Assembly: GCA_030770425.1 (NCBI GenBank)
Contig: JASJFT010000015.1
Location: 186,001 to 250,000, forward strand
DNA from: Darksidea phi
Taxonomy: Eukaryota > Ascomycota > Dothideomycetes > Pleosporales > Lentitheciaceae
DNA: 64,000 nucleotides
Reading direction: 5' to 3'
Translations under genes and position numbers: made by a program
Notes under the pieces: generated by a model
The model's database searches: none
What the model saw: the letters and a program-made list of their open reading frames with translations, nothing else
What the model was told of the DNA's origin: nothing
In this document: positions 22,782-33,517 of the stretch, piece after piece
Layout of the letters: each line of letters opens with the position of its first letter
How positions within the stretch are numbered: the first letter of the stretch is position 1

Positions 22782-25700
22782 ATGTCAGAGCCGTCGATCA
22801 CGGAGTACACGGTTGGTTGGATATGCGCCTTGCAGGAGGAATTTGACGCTTCGTGTCGAATGCTCGATGACGAGTTTCACGGTCCTGAGAACGGCGAGGT
22901 CAATGATAACAACACCTACGTGTTCGGTTATATTGGTAGACATAATGTCGTCATCGGATGCTTGCCAGGCGGACAGTATGGCACAAACGCTGCTGCTAGC
23001 GTTGCCAGAGACATGGTCCGGTCATTTCCGAAATTGAGGTTTGCTTTGATGGTCGGCATAGGGGGGAGCGCCCCTACAAGGGACACGGACATTCGACTAG
23101 GCGACGTCGTAGTCAGTGAACCACGTGGCATACTCGGAGGCGTAGTACAACTCGATCTCGGCAAACAGCTACCAGATGGAACATTCGAACGGAAGGGCCA
23201 GCTGGACGCTCCTCCGCAGGTACTGCTCGGGGTTCTTCCACACATGCGAAGGCATCACAATGACCCAAAGAAGCCTGATAGAATTGCCGAGCATATTAAA
23301 TTAATGGACGATATGCCCGACTACCGACGCCCAGCCGAGGATCGATTGTACCGCGCTGAGTATCCTCACAAGGGTGGAAAGAACTGCGAGGATTGTAAGG
23401 CCGATGAATTGGAGGACCGTCCCGCTCGCTCTACCAGCCGTGAAGTCACTATCCACTATGGCATCATTGCTTCCTCCAACTCTGTCATAAAGAGCCCCAA
23501 GACCAGGGACAAATATGCCCGGGAGTTAAACATCCTGTGTTTTGAGACGGAAGCGGCTGGCTTGGCAAACAATTTCCAGTGCCTAGTGATTCGAGGAATC
23601 TGCGATTATTCGGACTCTCACAAAAATGATGAATGGCACAAATATGCGGCACTTACAGCTGCTGCATACGCGAGGGAGGTTCTTCATATGCTGAAACCCG
23701 AAAGGGTGTCTGACATGCCGTCATGGGCCGAGAAGGTGAAAGAGGGTAAGTGAGATCTCAGTCCTCTTCACGCAATGTTGGATTGGTGAGCGCAGGGCAT
23801 AGCACTCTTCCTAAACCTGACTGTAATATTTGCTATGTCATCTGAGTGCTATGAAATCCAGTCTTAACCATGCGTCTCTATGCGTTGCTGCTGGTAGAAC
23901 ATGAAGCATAGCCAGGAAATGTCCTGAAGGAATGGGCAATGTTATTAATAAGTTGTAGATCTTCTAAAGGTGTCAAAAAATATCGTGAATCAGGAGTGTG
24001 AGGATATCCTCAACTGGATCACGCCAGTTGACTACAGCCGTCAGCAAAGCGACTTCCTTCGGATACGACAACCGGACACTGGCCAATGGCTCCTAGACTC
24101 CGCAAAGTTCCAGCGATGGCTTAAGACCGGCAAGCAAACGTTATTCTGTCCAGGCATCCCTGGAGCCGGAAAGACAATACTGACGTCGATCGTGGTCGAA
24201 CAGCTCACTACTCGCTTCGAAAGTGACATGAGCATCGGTGTTGCATACCTCTACTGCAACTTCCAGCGGCAAAACGACCAGAAGGACATAGACCTCCTCG
24301 CGAGTCTGCTGAAGCAGCTGGCACAAGGACGGTCTCCTCTGCCGGACTCAGTGAAGTCTCTTCATGAGAGCCACAAAGCAAAACGGACGCGGCCGTCAAT
24401 CGACGAAATTTCGAAGGTTCTGCAATCTGTGTCTGCTACTTACTCGAGAGTGTTTGTCATTGTCGACGCTCTTGACGAGTGCCAAATATCACACGGCTAC
24501 CGGACACGATTGATCGATGAGTGTTTCAAACTCCAAGCTCGATGCGAGGCGAACCTGTTCATGACCTCAAGATTCCTTCCCGAGATAACGGGAAAGTTCA
24601 ATGAGAACAACACATTGGAAATTCGTGCAACCTGTGACGATGTAGAAAGATATTTAAAAAATCACATCAGGCTGTCATCCTCTGCTATCCGGACGAACCA
24701 GAAGGAAATTATGATAGCAATCTTAGACACTGTTGATGGGATGTAAGTACCTTGTTAAAAGAAAAGAGAGGGCATATATTGACTTTCGATAGGTTTCTCT
24801 TGGCCCAGATTTACTTTAACTTACTCAAAGACGTAGTCAAGCCACGGAAAATCCAAACCATACTGGAAGGATTTCGGAGGCAAGCCGCCGGATTAGGAGA
24901 GGATCGGAGGCTCAAAGTATTACGCCATGCTTATGATCAAGCGATGGAAAGAATCAATGAGCAGAATCCAAACCATCAGGAACTTGCAATGGAGGTTCTG
25001 TCGTGGATCACATGTGCTAGGCGACCATTAAACACGGAAGAACTCCAGCATGCTCTTACGGTGGAAGCTGGCGACTCAAATCTAGACGAACGTTACCTTC
25101 CCCAGATCGATGACATGGTCGCAGTCTGTGCCGGATTGGTCACGGTCGACACAAAAAGCAAAATCATCCGCTTAGTACACTATACGACGCAAGAATACTT
25201 CGAGAAAACGCAGGAATGCTGGTTCCCAGATGCGGAGGCGAACATTACAAAAATCTGTATCACATACCTATCATTTACGGTCTTCAATAGCGGATTCTGT
25301 CGGACAGACGAAGAATTTAAAAAGCGGATACAGGATAACAAGCTTTATAATTACGCCGCCCGAAACTGGGGACGTCATGCTCGCAGTACTTCGTCTTCCT
25401 GTCAGGGAGCTAGGGAATTTGTTAAGGAAAAGGTTCTAGGCCTTCTTGGTAATGAAGCTCTGGTCTCCAGCTGTAGCCAAGCGATGATGGCTTCTGAAAG
25501 CTACGGGATTAAAGGACCACCGCAGATGACGGGAGTACACCTTGCAGCATACTTCGGACTAAAAGATACGGTAATAGAATTGCTTAAAAATAGGCAAGCT
25601 CCGGATCTTAAGGATACATACGGCCGGACGGCGCTGTCGTATGCGGCGGAGAACGGGCACGAGGAAGTGGTCAAGCTACTACTCGAGAAGGATGGAGTCG

Positions 25701-26744
25701 ACATCAACTCCAAGGGTGACAGCTGCGGTCAGACGGCGCTGTCGTATGCGGCAGAGAATGGGTACGAGGAAGTAGTCAAGCTACTACTCGAGAAGGATGG
25801 AGTCGATATCAACTCTAAGGATGTTGGCTACGGTTGGACGGCGCTATCGTATGCGGTAGAGCACGGGTACGAGGAAGTGGTCAAGCTACTGCTCGAGAAG
25901 GATGGAGTCGATATCAACTCTAAGGATACCTTCGGTCGGACGGCGCTATCGTATGCGGCAGAGAACGGGTACGAGGAAGTGGTCAAGCTACTGCTTGAGA
26001 AGAATGGAGTCGACATCAACTCCAAGGATGACTTCGGTCAGGCGGCGCTGTCGTATGCGGCAGAGAAGGGGCACGAGGAAGTGGTCAAGCTACTGCTCGA
26101 GAAGGATAGAGTCGACATCAACTCTAAGGATAACTNNNNNNNNNNNNNNNNNNNNNNNNNNNNNNNNNNNNNNNNNNNNNNNNNNNNNNNNNNNNNNNNN
26201 NNNNNNNNNNNNNNNNNNNNNNNNNNNNNNNNNNNNNNNNNNNNNNNNNNNNNNNNNNNNNNNNNNNNNNNNNNNNNNNNNNNNNNNNNNNNNNNNNNNN
26301 NNNNNNNNNNNNNNNNNNNNNNNNNNNNNNNNNNNNNNNNNNNNNNNNNNNNNNNNNNNNNNNNNNNNNNNNNNNNNNNNNNNNNNNNNNNNNNNNNNNN
26401 NNNNNNNNNNNNNNNNNNNNNNNNNNNNNNNNNNNNNNNNNNNNNNNNNNNNNNNNNNNNNNNNNNNNNNNNNNNNNNNNNNNNNNNNNNNNNNNNNNNN
26501 NNNNNNNNNNNNNNNNNNNNNNNNNNNNNNNNNNNNNNNNNNNNNNNNNNNNNNNNNNNNNNNNNNNNNNTCGTATGCGGCAGAGAAGGGGCACGAGGAA
26601 GTGGTCAAGCTACTGCTCGAGAAGGATAGAGTCGACATCAACTCTAAGGATAACTTCTGTTGGACGGCGCTGTCGTATGCGGAAGCGAACGGGCATGAGG
26701 TAGTGGCCAAGCTGCTGCTCGAGCATAACAGCGTGTCGCATTAA
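22782..26744 (+). CDS. NLR-like PNP_UDP-NACHT-ankyrin protein
   Basis: A STAND-type receptor of the kind used in fungal non-self recognition. Exons are 22782-23745, 23959-24742 and 24793-26744, and the first two junctions keep frame exactly. The N-terminus is a nucleoside-phosphorylase-like domain ([38 protein letters not shown]). A NACHT domain follows, with P-loop GIPGAGKT (about residue 387) and Walker [14 protein letters not shown], then a helical region with [13 protein letters not shown]. The C-terminus is a tandem array of ankyrin units ([29 protein letters not shown]) that are almost identical in DNA. An assembly gap of 435 N interrupts the array, and the frame before the gap does not match the frame after it at that gap length. 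No other break is seen. ATG 22782 is preferred over upstream non-ATG codons. Confidence 0.9.
25637..26735 (+). repeat. near-identical 102/105-bp ankyrin-coding tandem repeats
   Basis: The anchor TCGTATGCGG recurs at 25637, 25742, 25847, 25949, 26051 and, after the gap, 26571 and 26673 (the last with GGAAG following). Spacing is 105, 105, 102 and 102 bp. Units differ at only a handful of positions, so the array has been homogenised or recently expanded. Confidence 0.92.
26136..26570. other. assembly gap (435 N)
   Basis: Unknown bases inside the ankyrin array. From the unit structure, the missing length should be 17 bp plus a whole number of 102/105-bp units, which is 2 mod 3. The 435 N given is 0 mod 3, so its length is an estimate and the true repeat number is unknown. 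Confidence 0.98.
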
Positions 26745-26951
26745 CTTTACACAGCCTCCCTACCTACTACCTACTACGACTTTTTTGTTATATAGTCCTT
26801 AGGGTAGCAAATATATACTTACAGATCGCTAGAATAGGCTTAGCGGCAGCATAATTAGTAGTATTTACAGGAGATAATAAAGGTATAACATACTTTGAGC
26901 TCGCCACCGCTAGCAAGGAGGACGGCCGACCCGCACCGGCCATACCCTTGT

Positions 26952-27095
26952 AGACGCTTCGAAATGTATAGATGATGGGTAGGTAGAGGTACATGTGGCA
27001 AAGCTTATGATATCGCCACTTTTTAAGCTATATGTGCCGCCCCTGGAAAGGGCTAAGACTTATTTAGTAAGCGTCTTTCTAAGCGGCCGTGCGCT
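26952..27095 (-). repeat. right arm of the 144-bp inverted repeat
   Basis: Reverse complement of 22121-22264, from AGACGCTTCGAAATG to AAGCGGCCGTGCGCT. Diverged similarity continues inward to about 26890. The arm lies about 200 bp after the NLR stop codon. Confidence 0.85.
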
Positions 27096-27435
27096 TAGAG
27101 ATCCCGCACGCACTGCTATTCCACACAAATCCCGATTCCTGTAGTAGAGATCCCGCACGCACTGCTATTCCGCACGCATCACTATTCCACAAGTACCACT
27201 ATTCCAGTACGTACGGGATCTCTACTCCAGGAATCAGGGTTCGTGTGGAATAATGGTGCGTGTGGAATAGTGGTGCGTGTGGCTATTCTACACAAACCCC
27301 AATTCCTGTAGTAGAGATCCCGCACGAACTTATAGTCCACACGAACCCCGATTCCCGTAGTAGAGATCCCGTACGTACTACTACTAAGACTCTATATAAA
27401 TCCCTGGTTCTAAAGCAGAGATCCTATACGACCTC
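27096..27435. repeat. mosaic of short direct and inverted repeats
   Basis: The motifs GAGATCCCGCACGCACTGCT, ATTCCACACRAA, CCCGATTCCYGTAGTAGAGAT and their reverse complements (for example GGGATCTCTACTCCAGGAATC) recur many times in both orientations within about 320 bp. No coding frame is supported. The block abuts the CACTA-like element on the right and the NLR inverted repeat on the left. Confidence 0.7.
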
Positions 27436-27659
27436 CACTACGGTTCCAGTCCCCCCTAAATTAGGGGGGCCCGGCGGGGCCCTAATTAGGGCCCAGACTG
27501 GCACGTGATTAGGGGGGCGCGGGGCCCTAATTTTAAGAGGAAAAAAAAAAAGATTATAAAATATTCTAAAAAAAAAATTTATAATTTTTTTCTAATTTAT
27601 TTATAATTTTTTATAAATATTTTTAAAAAATTAATTTTTCTTATTACTTTATATACTAT

Positions 27660-28364
27660 CTAGAGCCCTTATAATTAGTTAACTAATCGTAAGGCTTACC
27701 AAGTACAGCGAACCTACAGCCCTCGCGATTGAACGACTAATCGCGTGAGCTTAGTAGCTGGCTGATATCGAGCTCGGCGGCTGGCCTATATCGAGCTCAG
27801 CGGCTGGCTGATATCGAGCTCAGCGGCTGGCTGATATCGAGTTCAGTAGCTGGCTGATATCGAGCTCAGTAGCTGGCTAATGCAGAGCTCAGCGGCTGAC
27901 CTATATCGAACTTAGTAGCTAGCCTATATCGAGCTTAGGAGGGTACCTTAACTTAGTCGTATAAACTATATAGTTCTTATTATATTACTATTAAGGAGGA
28001 GCGAGAGGGTAAGTATATAATATTAAGGTTGTTGAGTATATAACGTAGAAAAATTCACATACTAGTATGTAAATACCCGCGAACACCCGCGTACCCTACG
28101 CGCCCTTAATACCACCTAAAGACCTAGCTACTAAGCTGAATATCAGCCAGCCGCTGAGCTCGATATCAGCCAGCTACTAATCTCGATATCAGCTAGCTAC
28201 TAATCTCGATATAGGCCAGCCGCTAAGATCGATATAGGCCAGCCGCTAAGATCGATATCAGCCAGCTACTAAGCTCACGCGATTAGTCGTTTAATCGCGA
28301 GGGCTATTGGTTCGCTGTACCTAGTAAGCCCTTACGATTAGTTGACTAATCGTAAGGGCTCTAG
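27660..28364. repeat. foldback structure with 23-bp tandem repeats in both arms
   Basis: The left arm (about 27660-27945) and the right arm (about 28130-28364) are inverted copies. Each outer end carries a hairpin (CCCTTACGATTAGT and its complement). Each arm contains a tandem array of a 23-bp unit like GCTGATATCGAGCTCAGCGG plus CTG, about eight copies on the left and six on the right in opposite orientation. The roughly 180-bp centre is A/T-rich. Confidence 0.8.
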
Positions 28365-29373
28365 ATATTATATAAAGATCTAATACTATATCCCGATTCT
28401 TAATAAGGCTATCCTAATTAAGGATAGAGACGCCCTTATTAAATAGAGACGTCCTTATTAAGAATAAGGATATAGTATTATAGTATATATAATATTATTA
28501 TCCCTCCCCTAGGAGCTTAGGCTACTACCCGGCGTAACGTTACGTTAGCTCCTAGGCTAGCTATATTTTTCGTAATTCTAATTACCTTATTATGTTTTAA
28601 TATTTCGATATCTTACGTAATAGTATAGGTAGTAACTATAGGACAATAATAGCTTCTAATTTACTAATAATATATATAGATAGTTAAACGCGCCGACAAC
28701 GCCGAACCCCCTACTAATAACGATAATAAGGTAACCTACGCTAGGCCACTTCTTAGTCCTCTACTTACTAGTAGCCTCCCTAGCTAGGTATCCCCATCGT
28801 TCGTCCTATCTATTCCTACCAGTTCCTCTATATTCGATCCCCTACGCTATCGTTCGTATTATATCTACTATAGATACTAGCTCTATCTTCTACGTTAGGT
28901 ATTAGTTCCTTTAATAGTCTACTAAGAAAGCTAATTCCTTCCTTCTAAATAGTCTTCCCTATATAAGCTTATCCTCTAGCCTACGTAGACGATATAGCTA
29001 CCTCTTGACAAAATACCTATCCTCGTTATATAGGGCCTCGGATAGGAATATATTATAGGTAACTACTAATAGCTATACGAGAATCCTATTACCGCTCGTT
29101 CCCTTAAATATATCTAACGTATAGTTAGTTTTATACTAATAATTATTATAATTAAGGAGCCCTGTTAGTAGTACCTCCTATCTATAACGCCGGGGACGCT
29201 CCGCTACGATATTTAAAAGATTTAGAGCGCTATACTCGAATAGCCTATTCTACTCTAGTTTCTACTACTAAAGGACTAGGCGAACGATCGTTAGCGAAGA
29301 TATATAGTTAGTAGGTATTAATATAAGAAAGCTAGCTAAAGATAAGAGATAGATATAGTAAGGAAGCTAGCTA

Positions 29374-29702
29374 AGGATAAGAGATAGATATAGTAAGTAG
29401 GATACTAGTATTATCGCGGGCAATTTTTATACTATAGGTAGTAGTATTAGTACGCTAACTCCTCGCTACCGCTATTGGTCTCCCAACGCTCTATAGTTTG
29501 GTATTATATATTATTTCTCGTCTAGCGCCTTAATGTTCGAAACATTACCTCGTCGCTTACGATCGATAGTATTGTATATAGCTCTATAGCTCTATTATCG
29601 TGTATAAGGTATGGGTATAGTACCTCTACTATATATAAACTCCTACTATGTTTCGTACGGACCTTCTAAAGAGACTCCCACTATACAAATCCAAATCAAA
29701 AA
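29374..29702 (+). mobile_element. retroposon-like 3' end, copy A (RIP-mutated)
   Basis: This aligns by eye along its length with 53549-53863 (shared: GGCAATTTTTATACT, ATGTTCGAAACAT, AGCTCTATTATCGTGTATAAG, AAAGAGACTCCCACT). Many G and C of the other copy are A and T here, for example TACTGTGTACAAAC versus TACTATATATAAAC, the change expected from RIP at CpA/TpG. It ends in an A-rich stretch. Confidence 0.75.
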
Positions 29703-29861
29703 AATAATATTATTATAGAAATTCTAGAATTAGGGGGGCCAGCACCCCTAATTAGGGGGGTCAGGAACCCTAAATTAGGGAGGCACCCCCCTAATTAGGG
29801 CCCCGCCGGACCCTAATTTAGGGGTGCCCCCCCTATATTAGGGGTGCTCGGAACCGTAGTG

Positions 29862-30524
29862 ACGAGCCCAAAACTGGACTCACATCCGTCCTGTTGATAT
29901 ATTATCGACATTAAGATGCAGCATCTTGGGTAGTTGAACTAGACTTAATTCCTTGCCTAGATGAGTATTGCAGAAATATCCTGCTAAGGAATATCTGGTA
30001 AGCACATCATTATGCATCTCGCATTCGGCGGAAATATCCGATAAAGTGCTTCGAGGCTTGAGTGAGGATTGAGGGATTGTCGACTATTATTGACAGCTAG
30101 GGAGTGCTGAGCTAGTGCGAACTGTATAGTTTGTACGGGTAGTTGTCGCGCTGCCTGTCGCTGGATAGCATCATGCTCTTGTTGAAGGCACGAGAGAGAT
30201 TTCGTGGGCAACAAGGTGCCGGCTAACATGGTCACTGCGGGGGATAGGCTGGAATTGCTCAGCAACGTGACCGTCGAGGAAGCCGACTCGTGGGACTGGT
30301 ACAATGGATGAAATGGGGTTGCCCGGGAGGGGCGCATCGCATCGGAGTTATCGAGATGTATATCAAGAGAACTATACTATACAATATCTAGCAGGACTGC
30401 AGCAAGTAAAACCCGAGGATACAACGGGCTTTTCCGGCGGTTTCTGATCAGGTCTCGGCTCCAAAAGCTCCAAGGCGCGGAAGCCAACGCGCGGAAGGGG
30501 CAGCGAATGGGCGGAGCAGGAGCG

Positions 30525-30561
<37 letters not shown>

Positions 30562-31039
30562 GAACGTAGAAGAGGGAGGTGCAACTCGAGACTGATGCGA
30601 GAGAGATACGGCGTTAGGTGTGAGAGCTGCAAGCGGCAGGCGCGAAGTCACGAGATTTTCGAAGGTTAGGGTAAGCGGGATAGGGCATAAGACAGGTGAT
30701 GCAAACCGCTTCGCAGTTCGCCCTAGAAGAGCCTTGAGGAACGAAGCTCGGCAGGCGGGCCATGTTGAAGTCGATTGAGCGGTTCTGGCGCACGGCGCTG
30801 ACATAGAAGAAATACGAGAGAAAGGGTTAAACGCAAGACGGCCGAAAAGATACGAGACGCGAAAATGACCTGAGAAGAGCGCGGAATTACGGGGAAGAGG
30901 GCACGCGAAGTGGAGTTACCAATTTTCAGGTCGGGAAGGGCAACTTCGTAAGCTTCCTTTGCCTGCTTGATAGTATAGTACAAATTCGGTTGTGTTCAGC
31001 CCGATCCCAAAATGGGAAGCTGGACGAGGTCTGCACTAC
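29862..31039. other. intergenic between the repeat block and the HET gene
   Basis: No gene is supported. Frames at 29984-30337, 30448-30804 and 30723-30983 on the minus strand have no family features. A TA microsatellite lies at 30528-30559. Confidence 0.4.
30528..30559. repeat. (TA)n microsatellite
   Basis: About 15 uninterrupted TA units in an otherwise G/C-balanced intergenic stretch downstream of the HET gene. Confidence 0.95.
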
Positions 31040-33517
31040 TCAGCCCAGCGTAACATCGATCCGCCCTCTGGCAACCTCTTCCCAAATGTCTTTCATAACC
31101 CTTCCAGCGGCTTTCCGATAGGCTACTCTATCCACCCACTCAATCCAAAGTACATTAAAGAATTTATAGAGCCCCTTTTGCCGCGGACAACCTTCCCGAT
31201 TCCACTCATCGAAACTCTTCTCTTCGAGAGTCTGGTTTTCCACCGCCCCAGCAGAGATCTCGACAAGTTCGACGAGCCCTCTATTTTCCGCCTTCATTTC
31301 CCTGAGTAAAACTGCCAAATCCGAAGGCATGCAGTTCAGGCGTAGGACTCCGGCCCATCTTCCGTCCTCGGCCATGAGTTCGACTGCCGGGCAGTCGGAA
31401 GCGATGCTTTGGTATGTGGAGCCAAGCTTGAGAAAAGCACGGGCCGTGGTGCAATGCAGGTATTGAGCGCCTATTGGCGGGATGTGGGCGATCTGCTGGT
31501 CGCGGATAGGGATCGGGTAGCGAAAAGGGTGTAAAGGGTCGGAAGAGTGGTAATATAGAATTTGGTCTGAGCGTGCGGGATCCGCTCTGCGAGACCAGCC
31601 CTGGGGAAGAAGTTCGCCTATAAGGTTAAAAACCGGATGTAAGAACTGAGCGTGAATGTATATTTCTTTGTGAGGAGATGTCCGACTGATTGAATATTTC
31701 CATTTGACTGTGCTAATGGTTTTCCAAGAGCATTGCTGGTCTGGGTGTTCCTCATCGTCTGGTTCAAGCAAATAATTCGCCGCGCTCCGCCAGCTCTCAG
31801 AATTCAAGTTCCCTGCCCAGCCGACCCATGACCATGATGGAAGGACGACATCAGAGATGGAGCGTTTGATGCTCTTCCGACGTTCCATATAATGCCATGG
31901 TTGCCAGGCGAGGGCAGCGTCGAAACACATTTGTGGTAGTCCCGATATGAAACTTCCAGGAAAAGTGCAGCTTAAATGACAAAGGACACCTGCGAATGCG
32001 TCTAGGGCATCTTCGGGATACGTAAGATTCCGCTGATTGAATATTGAAACCAGACGGGCATACCGTGACATGTCTGGCCACGGCGAGCATTCAAATCCGT
32101 TCCAAGGAGCGTCATCGTATGGAGGCTTCCTCAGTAGCTCAGAAGGTGGACGCTTGATCGACGTGGCTCTCGCCATATCCTGGGACTCGTGCCAGGATGA
32201 GTAAAGGCATTCCCAATTAATCGTGTCATTGTGGAATACGACTCTGCGCTTAGAAAAGAGATATTCTTGGAAAGTCCAGCCTCTTGAGTACCACTTTGTG
32301 CGCATGAGATGCTTAGCTTGACCGAGCAATATTTGTTTACAGCTCATTCCGGGCGATGATGTCGGAGGGCGAACCCTGAGCATTGACGTCTCTTCGTACA
32401 GTCCTCCCGATGCGTCGTCACTCTGGGCGGCAATGAGAGTGAAGTAGGCACCCGCGTAGATGTTTCCCATGGAATTTAGTTGACATTGCTTTGCCACGCT
32501 TTCATCCTGAATGATGCAAAATCGATCACACCAAAGGTAGCGTTCCCCAACCCGGCGCACGAACTTGATAGCGTCCATGATCGTCCGCGGGAGCGTAACA
32601 GTGCTACCATAGAGTCCGTTGGGCTGTTGTAGTTGACCAATGGTCTTGTTGGTTGTGCACGAGGATGCGCTGTCGCCTCCCCACACATAGCTAAGTGTAA
32701 CGTATTTCGCTTCCGGAGGTGCGGGGATCAGGCAGCCGTCTTCCACGTCAATCAACCATAACGGGCCATCCCAAGTACCACCGCCTGAGTCTTTCTTCCC
32801 ACACCGACCAAGGTGCGACTCTTCGCAAGTTTGGAGCCATTTGCGAGTCACTTGAATTGGTGAAAACGTCTCTTCAGTCAATTCGTTGCACCCCGGCGTT
32901 GCATCCATCTCTTTTTCGATGTATGGTATGAAGGGAACAAGATGAGAAGGCACTATCTTCTCTTTCTCTTCAGGCGGCTCATGCATTCGCTTGTGGTCCA
33001 CATCAGAGTTATCTGAACAGCGCGGGGGTTCTAATGGATCCAAAATGGGTGAAGAAGCCTCGTCACGGCGATGCCTCTGCTCAGCAGCCCTTACTACGGA
33101 AGGAATCGGCGCTGTCCCGATTAGGCGATCTCGATTTTGCCATCTAGTAACACGCGATCGATCGATCGGACCCTGTCTAGAGACTCTCAAGCCACTCCAG
33201 CTGCAACACGACCCGCTGATGCGGAAGTATTCATCAGGCCGCTTCCGAGCAGCTTGCTCGTCAGGGCTTCGGGATGATAGCGACAATCGTCGCATTTTAT
33301 TTAGCTCATCCAGACTAACTTCATCGGTGTCGGAGGAAGATTCATCGGTAGAGGCAAGGGCCATCGTGCTGTTCTGGGCGTCTGGCAAAGCCTGGGTTTG
33401 TATCCGCGTAGCAGGCGCCGACGTTATTTGGCTCTCCAGATATATTGGGCTTGTCGAAGAGTCTCTGCATTCATGATTGTCCTTGTCGCTAGCACGAGGC
33501 TGAGAGGGGTGGCTCAT
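31040..33517 (-). CDS. HET-domain protein (heterokaryon incompatibility type)
   Basis: A single exon of 825 aa from the ATG at 33517; an in-frame ATG at 33736 would add 73 residues without family features. The HET domain starts near residue 280: KYVTLSYVWGG, PRTIMDAIKFVRRVGERYLW followed by CDRFCIIQDE, then MGNIYAGAYFTLIAAQS, and further on WYSRGWTFQEYLFSKRRVVF. HET proteins act in conspecific non-self recognition and can trigger cell death. The N-terminal 250 residues are Ser- and charge-rich and probably disordered. No break is seen. It lies 4.3 kb right of the NLR stop codon, across a repeat block. Confidence 0.92.
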   Translation of the reverse strand: MSHPSQPRASDKDNHECRDSSTSPIYLESQITSAPATRIQTQALPDAQNSTMALASTDESSSDTDEVSLDELNKMRRLSLSSRSPDEQAARKRPDEYFRISGSCCSWSGLRVSRQGPIDRSRVTRWQNRDRLIGTAPIPSVVRAAEQRHRRDEASSPILDPLEPPRCSDNSDVDHKRMHEPPEEKEKIVPSHLVPFIPYIEKEMDATPGCNELTEETFSPIQVTRKWLQTCEESHLGRCGKKDSGGGTWDGPLWLIDVEDGCLIPAPPEAKYVTLSYVWGGDSASSCTTNKTIGQLQQPNGLYGSTVTLPRTIMDAIKFVRRVGERYLWCDRFCIIQDESVAKQCQLNSMGNIYAGAYFTLIAAQSDDASGGLYEETSMLRVRPPTSSPGMSCKQILLGQAKHLMRTKWYSRGWTFQEYLFSKRRVVFHNDTINWECLYSSWHESQDMARATSIKRPPSELLRKPPYDDAPWNGFECSPWPDMSRYARLVSIFNQRNLTYPEDALDAFAGVLCHLSCTFPGSFISGLPQMCFDAALAWQPWHYMERRKSIKRSISDVVLPSWSWVGWAGNLNSESWRSAANYLLEPDDEEHPDQQCSWKTISTVKWKYSISRTSPHKEIYIHAQFLHPVFNLIGELLPQGWSRRADPARSDQILYYHSSDPLHPFRYPIPIRDQQIAHIPPIGAQYLHCTTARAFLKLGSTYQSIASDCPAVELMAEDGRWAGVLRLNCMPSDLAVLLREMKAENRGLVELVEISAGAVENQTLEEKSFDEWNREGCPRQKGLYKFFNVLWIEWVDRVAYRKAAGRVMKDIWEEVARGRIDVTLG

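Larger units (their letters stand above)
27436..29861. mobile_element. RIP-degraded element with CACTA-like terminal repeats
   Basis: The left end reads CACTACGGTTCC and the right end is its exact reverse complement at 29850-29861. Inside each end are G/C-rich palindromic islands built of CCCTAATTAGGG-like blocks (about 27450-27530 and 29728-29845). Between them the 2.4 kb is TA-rich with no open frame, as after heavy RIP. CACTA ends are characteristic of EnSpm/CACTA DNA transposons, but I see no 2-3 bp target duplication and no readable transposase, so the superfamily is tentative. It contains the foldback array and one retroposon copy. Confidence 0.5.

Noticed and set aside
27751..28280. 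CRISPR-like array
   Set aside because: The 23-bp units are contiguous without spacers and occur in mirrored orientation in a RIP-mutated eukaryotic repeat.
27450..29845. Telomere-related sequence (TTAGGG/CCCTAA blocks)
   Set aside because: Only single inverted hexamers within palindromes, not tandem arrays. Better explained as subterminal palindromes of a transposon.
30992..31309. 105-codon plus-strand frame
   Set aside because: Overlaps the C-terminus of the HET gene on the opposite strand and has no features of its own.
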